64,000 nucleotides of DNA from Ascidia mentula (Eukaryota > Chordata > Ascidiacea > Phlebobranchia > Ascidiidae): the NCBI GenBank assembly GCA_947561715.1, contig OX387199.1:22449001-22513000 (forward strand), in the 5' to 3' direction. Position numbers and translations under genes: made by a program. The notes under the pieces were generated by a model. It worked only from the letters and a program-made list of their open reading frames with translations, made no database searches and was not told the DNA's origin. Positions 56,406 through 64,000 of the stretch are shown here, in pieces. Within the stretch, counting starts at the first letter, position 1, and every line of letters starts with the position of its first letter.

Positions 56406-57491
56406 ATTCCTCAACAAACTCATGAAGTGTGGTTGGAACTTGTACCTCATCACAATTCACAAGTTCAAGAATACACACACTTTTGCCCTCTCAACACTGT
56501 GTTTATGGATAACAACAACAAGTAGCACAAAATACGCGAAATCAACGAACATTCAACAAAACGATTAAATTTTTCGTGAAAGTTTAAATTAGCCGCGAAC
56601 GAACCAGTTGATATTGAATGCCAAACAGTAATTGATTGATTGTTAGAAAAAAAACTTCAAACGAAAAATCTTGCTGCTCGACATGTGATGCAATGTTAAC
56701 GATAGAATGTGTATTACGATGCGATTTACACAGAGAGTTTGTCCTGCCAAGAATTCCACGACATATTGTTTGCAGTAAAATGTAATTATCTATGAAATAC
56801 AAATTACACAGGGCGAGGTTTATGTACAAGGCGTGTGAGAGGGGGTTTGAAGGGATGTTTTTTTGGTGATATTTGAAGGTAGCAGAATATATTTCCCTCT
56901 GCCGACAGTTTGTATTCCATGAGTTGATTACATGGAATGTTTCCAGCATCATAACATCATATTTACAAGTAAACGTTGATCCAGACACAAAACGTAGTAT
57001 GAAAGTCACTGGAAACAAAGCGAATCACCGCATCATTGTAATGTCCAAAGTGATTCTACGCAAGTTGATGTCAAGCATTCTAACACTCACACATAATAAG
57101 AGTGTCCATGTGTTGGATGACGTGTGACGTGGACGACGAGTCCGACCAACTCATCACGTGACTCAAACCATGGTACATCAAATGAAGAACCACAAAATAC
57201 ATCCAAAAAGCAAAACAAAGCAAACAGAGTGCGTATATCAACCAAAATTCACGTATTTTTGTTCCTTTGTTTTGGTCTGATGTAAAAGATGTTATTTTGT
57301 CCTACTTGTCAGATTTTGAAATGGAAGGTTGCAATTTGATATATCAATTTTATGTTGTAATTACTTTGCCATCATAAATTAAATAGGATTCTACACAAGA
57401 AAGGTACGCGTGACGTCAGAAAAAAGAATTGTTTCTTTCCATTCGATGCCAGGAAAAAACACATTTTGCACAAACTGAATGCAAGGTTTAT
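56406..57491. other. Conserved downstream flank of R4
   Basis: Aligns with the flanks at 49.4-50.28 kb and 27.1-28.23 kb. No open frame with recognisable motifs; it probably holds the 3' untranslated region and polyadenylation site. Confidence 0.55.
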
Positions 57492-59475
57492 TTACAGAGC
57501 GGTTTCTGCTTCAACCACATGTAAGTTTTCTCGGTTAGCAACCACAACCACATTTTCCTGTTGCTCTTTCTGTTGCTGACGCCTGAAAACAGCACGTAGG
57601 CCATCCTGGATTCTATCATAAAGCAGTTTCGGTGCGTTGGAGTAGATGAGGGGATTTAGAGAGCTGTTGATGGGGAGCAGGATAATTGCTGACACAGCGT
57701 ACATCACTGGAGGCATAGGGAATCCACCGAAGTTTACAAATGCCATGATGGAAATTGGAACCCAGCAGAGAAAATCGGTAATTATCAGTCGAAGGATTTT
57801 CTTTTGCATTTCTGCCAAAACAAACAGCATCAATGGAATAATATCTATGCAAATACGAAGATGCTCACCTTTGTTTTGTGTTGCAGCCCTTCCATCCCTT
57901 TGTCTCTCGTTCACTTGCCTGGCACTGGCAGTTGACTTCTTGTATATCCAAAAATACGTAATTGCCACAAACATGAAGGCCAGGAAGTTAAGAGTAATAA
58001 TAACGATTGAATATCCCCATGCCTTGTCGTTGGTCGTTACATACAGTTTGCTGATGCAAACACTGCTGCTGCTGTAATATCTACACATAAACAATTTTGT
58101 AGCGATAGAATTGAAGATTTTGCGCGAATAAAATCGAACCCCAAATATCCAGAAATATCAAATAGCTCAGTGTAATTGTAATCCTCTAGAATATCCATAA
58201 AATCCATCCAGGAATTAGCATCATTTACTCGCATGAGGGCAGTGTTGAGTGCTTGGGAATTGTTGCTTGTGAAGTTGTGTTGGAAAGTTACAAATCGATC
58301 CAAGAAGTTATTTATGCCTGTATACGCAGCGCTAGTGTCATTCGAAACTGGTTTCACCACCAACATCTACGACAATTTCTTACTAGAAAAGTCGACTGCA
58401 ACATTGTCAAAAAACGGATTCTCATTCATCCAAGCTTTGGTTTCAAACAAATGTTGAAGTTGAGTTGTGAGTGGAATAAAAGCAATTGTAAACGAGAATG
58501 CCCAGGAGAGGATAATGGAAAGGAGGACTGTTTTCAATTCCGGTTTCAAGGATGCATCGAGTGACTGAAACAAAAGAGAACATTCACGTGTTTTCATTCA
58601 AAACAATAAGTTTGCAAGCTCGGTGGTTCGTTTCAAATCGAGGGACGGGGAATGTAGTTGTCAGTTCGAATCTCATCGGTATGGAAATTGTTTCCTCTTT
58701 TATCTACCCTGTAGTTCCTAAATTGGGCAAAACTGCTTCATTTTAACAATATTCGTTGCAATTTCGTTTCTCATGTCAGGCTTAGAATCTAGCGATAGCT
58801 GTGAGAGTGATAATAAATAGGTTTCCGGAGATAAAAGATTTCCAGAGAGAAAGTTGTCATAAAATTTTGGAACGGGCCGTCACCGGTTTAACGAATTTGG
58901 CAATAGCTGACTTAACCAAATACAATAGTTTCACTTACGTTTTTCACAGCATAAAGTCGGAATATGGTCAACAGAACCATTGTAAACACCGATGTTTCGC
59001 TTGAAAGCAAAACCAATACACCCATTGTGGTGCAACTTCCGCTTGATCTCCAAATAAGGTCATTGGCACAATAACTTCCGGAGTATCTGACACCAGCGGC
59101 TCCCAGCATGATCAGATAAACTCCCATGAGTAGATCGGAAACGGATAGATTCAAAACGAGCAGATGGTTTGTGCGAAATGCAGCAGATTGTGATTCTGTC
59201 GTCGCCAACGTTTTGCCTTCCATCACCATGACAACCTCAAAACAAATTAAAGGAATATAACACGTGTTCCTATTGTGCAACAAAGACAAAACAAACTTAG
59301 CTTAACTTACCAAATTTCCGGCAATAGCGAGCATCCCCATTATCCACACAACGGCTCGTAGAAACGGGTTTGCAATCAACTCGTATCGTGATGAAAATAT
59401 GTTTTCGTTGATTACTTTTGTATTTGTTGGGCACTCGTCTGACCAATCAGAGCAGTCGCCGACTCCATTGAATTT
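57492..59475 (-). CDS. R4 exons 11-14: last LDLa and 7TM domain
   Basis: Exon sizes are 165, 297, 425 and 589 bp. TM2 LVLNLSVSDLLMGVYLIMLG, the TM3 end LLTIFRLYAVKN, TM6 RLIITDFLCWVPISIMAF and TM7 NPLIYSNAPKLLYDR are as in R2. The cytoplasmic tail (RRQQQKEQQENVVVVANREN) is slightly longer than in R2. Exon 13 contains the TAG at 58,367-58,369. Confidence 0.85.
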
Positions 59476-60156
59476 CTATGTGCGGTAAATTAAAGAAAAC
59501 TTTGTAGTTAAGTTGGTCATATTGGCGTCTGTAAACAGCATAATGCGAAATTACTGTTTTGTATGTAATTGGTGAACAACGGAGCTATGGAAATTAGACA
59601 AAAAATGTGTAATGTAATATACATGTGTAGTTTTGGGTACGTGGAAGGCGTGTGACGCGCTAATTGGCCAGAAAGCTGGCGACAAAAATAAGAACTAATT
59701 GCTAAACTGGCAGTTGTCATCTGGTGGCAAACGTTGAGGTGTGCTTGTGTGGTTAGGTGTAAAGAACACGATTTGTGCAGTGGGTCGCACAAATTCTTTG
59801 GTATTCGTCCTTTTTACATTGGACGCTTCTAAAGTTTCAATCATATTGACGTCATTTTATTTATTTATGAAAGTATCCGTCTCTGTAGTTCGGCTCCCAA
59901 CATTTGTTTGACGGTGAGCCAATAGAGCTGGGTGAACTGAGCGTTTACCATAGTTGAAGTTGGGAAATTAAGCGCCAAAAAACGGAGAAAAGGTCTTTCT
60001 TAATCAGTCCTAAAACTTCCATACCCGCCCTCCCAATAACTTTCGTCCGAATTCAGGATTGCTGAATTAAATTTCGGTCACAATAGTAACATGCACGGAA
60101 TCAAAACATCTTTGCCACAGGACACAAAACTTTATATATTGTCAACATGTGTTTAC

Positions 60157-62623
60157 CTTCTCCTTCTTAACGAACAATGGATCTTTGTTTTCGCAATAAA
60201 ACCTTCCGTCATTTGTGCAGTTTATTTCGTCACTTTGATCATCGCAGTTAATTGTGAGGTCACAAACATCCGATTCGTTGACAGAAATCTGTCACAAGAA
60301 TATGTAGAATACTTAAACCGCCTTTGTGGTTAACTGTGTGCGAAAGATTCAACAAAGGGCATTATGACAAAACAATACTGAACAATAGACACCAATGCCT
60401 TTTGTAGTTAAAATACAGCTTTGAAGTGATTTTACTCAAACTCTTTTTTTTTTTTTTTTGTGGTTTTGCTGACAAGAGATAACTTTACTTTGGCTCCATT
60501 TAACGCTGGACAGTAGAATCTTCCTTCCTTTGTGCAGTTTTGTTCTGGATATTCGTCACTTTCATCCTTGCAATCGATGAAACCGTCGCATAGTTTGGAC
60601 ATAGGGATATTGAGAAGTCCGTCTTTTGTGTCGCAGTATTTCCGATGTTTGCAAATTTGAGGATCTTCATCGTGGTCGAAGGTTCGACCATTGCTGATCC
60701 GAACAACGCAATCCCGCCTCCCATCGCACAGTAGTTTGTTGTCTAACCTATACCCCGACCCCCACCCTTCCTGTTCAAAACACATCACGTGGTTTCTGGT
60801 ATGTTCTGTGCGAACGATTTGTTGATCATGCTGGAAGGAATATTTTTGTTACTATTTTAAACGGATCTTTTATTAGTTATTGTAAGGCCTGTCAGGATTT
60901 CGTGGCTGTTACATGAGGTTTCATCATTAGTAAGTTTTGAAACAGATATCTCTGCCACAAAATCTGTGAATCCGGTGGCGACAGACCAGCAGTGGCCGTA
61001 AAAATATGCCTGACGATGAAATACAATTTGTGACGAAAGCGAGAATTAACTCTTAAACGTGTGGAATGCGACGACGAAATTGACTTTTCACGCGACTCCA
61101 AAGTCTCGCCGTGGTCGCAGTACTTTGAGTACACACAAAAGTCTGCTGTTATTTTTGTGGCAATTGTTAAAAATGTAGGTTTCACAAATCAGTGCTACAT
61201 GCCGTGTTGGGTGGTTTAGTGCAACCCAAATACCACATAAATTCCACGCATGTCAACGTTGCACAGGAAACGTCTGGGGAACTCGGTACAAGCACGAGTT
61301 CCAACTGTTAACGACCTTGAAGGTATTTCTTTAGTAAGGTAATAGGATTTTGTAAATAATTATTATCACGTATAATTGAAGTCTCGCTCAATTTTTTGCA
61401 AAATTAAACTTTTGAGTTTTTTTTTCAATGTTTCTTGCACGCGAGGCTAGTTTTACTCGCCACCACATCCCATAGTTGGTTTCAAACAATGGGATGGAAT
61501 TCCAATCCCCGAGCTTTTGAGATTTAAGTATATTACAAACAGTTAAAAGATGTGCAATGTGTCAAAGAGAGCGAACAATCTTCCATGATGATAAGGAATC
61601 TGATTGAAAATATCTAAGAGGTTATAACTCGCGATAAAAGTATTCAAACGAATCCGTAACGATATTACGGGGATCTTTGTCGGCTACGACGGTGAAGTTC
61701 GGTATTACGAAGTGGCTCAACTTCATGAGACACCGGGTTCGTACATCGTCCGTGAAGATAATAGCAAAGTTAGATGCGGCAGAAGTCATATCCACCCTAG
61801 AGCAGCCGAATGGAACGCGCTTTGGAGGAATTAGTTAAACCCTGTGTTTTGTAGCAACGAAGTAGGTGTAGTGTGGTTATTGTGATGTTGTCAATGAATG
61901 TTGCCCACCGGTATATAACAACGTCTGTACAACGTAATCTTTCTACATGCAATAGTGTTTGAAGTGGTCGCGATGGCGCCACAGACAGGAACATTTTAAA
62001 TTGGAATAAATGGATGGTCTCGGTACTGTGACATTGTCGTATCTAACACAAACATCTTCGAGACACAGGTATTCATGTAATTGCGCAGTGTGACGTAAGT
62101 TACCGAGCGTAAACTTCTGCTCAGTGTGACGTTCTTTGATCAAATAAGAATGAAGAATCGTATTAAAAAAATCTTTCCATTGTGCTTCGTGGATTAATTC
62201 GCTTTGAAACGAACAAGTGAAATTGCAAATCCACAACATTGGTTGTAACTCGCTTCATGTCTCTGAGTGTTGGTTTGTTCCACAGTAGTTTAGAAAACTA
62301 CAGAAACCAAACCATTGAGGTAACAAATATTCACGTTTGACGAAATAAGCCAAAATCTTTGTAAGTTCGTGTAATAATTACGTTCACGAACATTGTTGCA
62401 AATGTTTTTTTAAACTGGATTTTGTCCAGAAAGTGAGTAAGTACATTGTTTTGGTAAGAACCTACAAATGTACGTAAACATCTAAACCATTTTCATTAAG
62501 TCTGGTCAACTTATTTCCGACTAAGCAATAAGTTATGTATTCTCACTTACGTTACAATACCACGTCCCCTGTATGTAGTTGGTTGTTGTTGTTGAGCAGT
62601 CGTTCTTCCCCTTCTCATCAACA
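60157..62623 (-). CDS. R4 exons 8-10: linker and membrane-proximal LDLa modules
   Basis: Exon 8 (62,623-62,551) encodes DEKGKNDCSTTTTNYIQGTW. Exon 9 (60,770-60,489) has NKLLCDGRRDC and SKLCDGFIDCKDESDE. Exon 10 (60,288-60,157) has VCDLTINCDDQSDEINC and GRFYCEN. Cysteines are complete, unlike R2 exon 9. A 16-bp poly-T at 60,446-60,461 sits just downstream of exon 9. Confidence 0.75.
61670..62250 (+). other. Block shared with R2 32,760-33,330
   Basis: The plus strand reads GYDGEVRYYEVAQLHETPGS then YIVREDNSKVRCGRSHIHPR, an open 50-codon Ty3-like pol-tail reading. The minus strand keeps the frame KERHTEQKFTLGNLRHTAQL. Its presence at the same place in both receptors means it predates the R2/R4 duplication. 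Confidence 0.35.
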
Positions 62624-63080
62624 CTGAAAATATTTGACAATTTCGTGTTTATTTTGTGATTAAAAACTTAAATTGAATGCAGATGATATTTGCTTGCGAC
62701 TCATGTAGTAATTAAACAAACGTCTTTAAAACCCATACATGGGAATTCAGCTTAAAACTGATCCAAAATTACGATAAAAAGTTTTACAAACAAATTAAAA
62801 ACTGTCAACTTGGCATAAAGCAAATTTCCTTTGCTTGGTCGCCCATTATTGAAACACTGTTGCGTCACAAAGGTTGCTTTTTTAGTGTTAATACGAAAGT
62901 GTACAGTGATTGCTAGTTTTGCAGTTTTGGTTAGATCTCAATTATTCAATTTTATAAGTCAGAATGTAGTATTTACAGACACTTAACACACATTACCCTA
63001 TTGCAAGTCATAGATTTTTGGTGACGCATTAGATGTCAGTGGTTTCAATCCAAAGAATAAATTAATACTTCATCACTTAC

Positions 63081-63944
63081 AAATGAAATTTGCCACAATC
63101 TTTGGTTTTCCCAGGTTGACAAAAACATTCGTCACTGTTATCGGGACAGTCGATGACGTCATCACACACACTTGTCCTTGAGATAATCATGGGGTCATTT
63201 GTACATTGGAAACATAAACGATGATTAAATGTCTGAAATCTTCGAATGTCTCTGCAAATGACACAATTCCATTCTGTCTTACCTTAACATGAAGGAATTT
63301 TAAACCAACCACAACAGTTCAAAAATACCTGACATCTCCATTCTCCGAGGTGTAACACAAATCAGATTTATCATCACAATCGGCAATGCCGTCCCATAGA
63401 AACATCTGCGGAAGATCGCAATTCCTGCCATTCCGAACACATTTGAAACCATTTTCATTATTCCAGTGTTGGAAAGCTGGACAGTCATTGCAAGGATCGC
63501 CATCACAAACAGTCGAACGTTTCCAACAAGCTGAATTTGGGCACTGGAAGTGGGAGGGGCAGAGGTACTCACATGGGGAATTACCCAGACAATGTGCAAG
63601 CTTGTCGCAGGTTTCATTTTTTGAATTACAGGAAATGTTGGTTTGATCCAATGTGTTGTAACAGACCCCATTATTGTCGAAACAATCACAACGTGGTTTT
63701 GATCTAAATAAAATTAATAGGTAATTTGCATCAACAAAATAAAAGGTTTTTTAAAAACTACCCAAAATACCCTTTATTGTTATGGCTGCACTGCTTATGG
63801 AATTTCCCGTTACAACTGCATTCATCACTCATATCAGGGCAATCTATGACGTCATCACAAACACTTGACCTTGAGATGATCATGGGGTCATTTGTACATT
63901 GGAAACACAAATTTTCGTTCAGGGATGAAGAAATACGAATATCT
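63081..63944 (-). CDS. R4 LDLa cassette exons 5-7
   Basis: Exons are 174, 375 and 171 bp, in the short-long-short order, with CPDMSDEC, CNDCPAFQH, DGIADCDDKSDLCY and related LDLa words. Exon 6 has the four-G run that keeps the frame, in contrast to R2. The next upstream cassette lies past 64,000. Confidence 0.8.
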
Positions 63945-64000
63945 CTGCAATAAGAAATTTGTTTACAAATGTGATATTTTGCCACAAGCAAGAAGTTAAC

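Larger units (their letters stand above)
57492..63944 (-). pseudogene. R4: LDLa-repeat G-protein-coupled receptor, 5' end beyond window, one nonsense codon
   Basis: Visible exons in coding order: 63,944-63,771; 63,703-63,329; 63,251-63,081; 62,623-62,551; 60,770-60,489; 60,288-60,157; 59,475-59,311; 59,235-58,939; 58,564-58,140; 58,080-57,492. All phases agree and sizes equal those of R2 except exon 9 (282 versus 288 bp). A TAG at 58,369-58,367 interrupts exon 13 after DFSSKKLS, where R2 has TTG. A truncated protein would end in the second extracellular loop after TM4. Every other exon is open, so this lesion looks recent or could be an allele or sequencing error. Confidence 0.8.

Noticed and set aside
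60446..60461. Poly-T run as a retrogene tail
   Set aside because: It lies in the intron just after R4 exon 9 with no adjacent retrocopy; a simple homopolymer is sufficient.

Overview
This is eukaryotic (metazoan) DNA, not prokaryotic. Coding blocks are short and flanked by GT/AG splice sites, and the intergenic DNA is full of BEL/Pao, Ty3/Gypsy, Penelope-like (PLE) and L1/Tx1-like elements. Host proteins include LDL-receptor class A (LDLa) exons joined to a leucine-rich-repeat-receptor-type 7TM, and an AA15-type polysaccharide monooxygenase with a chitin-binding tail. These fit a marine invertebrate. An ascidian tunicate is my best guess, but nothing here proves it.

The backbone is a head-to-tail array of four related receptor genes, all on the minus strand, named R1 to R4 from left to right. 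R1 has its start exon at 15.55 kb and LDLa exons at 14.4 and 3.3-4.8 kb; its 7TM exons are missing because a BEL/Pao element ends at about 3.19 kb. R2 runs from a start exon at 47.83 kb to a stop at 28.23 kb and has all fourteen exons I can predict. R3 (50.3-52.6 kb) is a truncated 7TM remnant. R4 (57.5 kb to the right edge) has ten visible exons. Each copy carries at least one lesion as read: R1 two large insertions and a missing 3' half, R2 a one-base frameshift in an LDLa exon, R3 deletions and a lost splice donor, R4 an in-frame TAG in the second extracellular loop exon. The window therefore looks like a decaying receptor cluster.

Intron 3 of R1 holds about 9 kb of nested elements: a PLE (RT about 7.1-8.2 kb, GIY-YIG 13.24-13.76 kb) split by a 5.0-kb LINE with a 14-bp target-site duplication, then a hammerhead-like motif at 13.90 kb. 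Intron 3 of R2 holds about 10 kb: a PLE on the minus strand, a rearranged Ty3/Gypsy element with an inverted end, PLE-related repeats and two more hammerhead-like motifs. Between R1 and R2 lie a degraded Ty3/Gypsy element with a short LTR (18.56-22.03 kb) and an AA15 LPMO-CBM14 gene on the plus strand (22.7-25.6 kb). The DNA between R2/R3 and R3/R4 is itself duplicated.

The most interesting signals are five hammerhead-ribozyme-like motifs. Three share a TATA-type minimal stem III and perfectly complementary stem I arms of different sequence. Also notable are the phase-symmetric LDLa cassette exons, an extracellular region that goes from LDLa directly into TM1 with no leucine-rich repeats seen, and an LPMO with altered active-site motifs. 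Exon limits are predictions from splice-site consensus and reading-phase agreement, not from transcripts.
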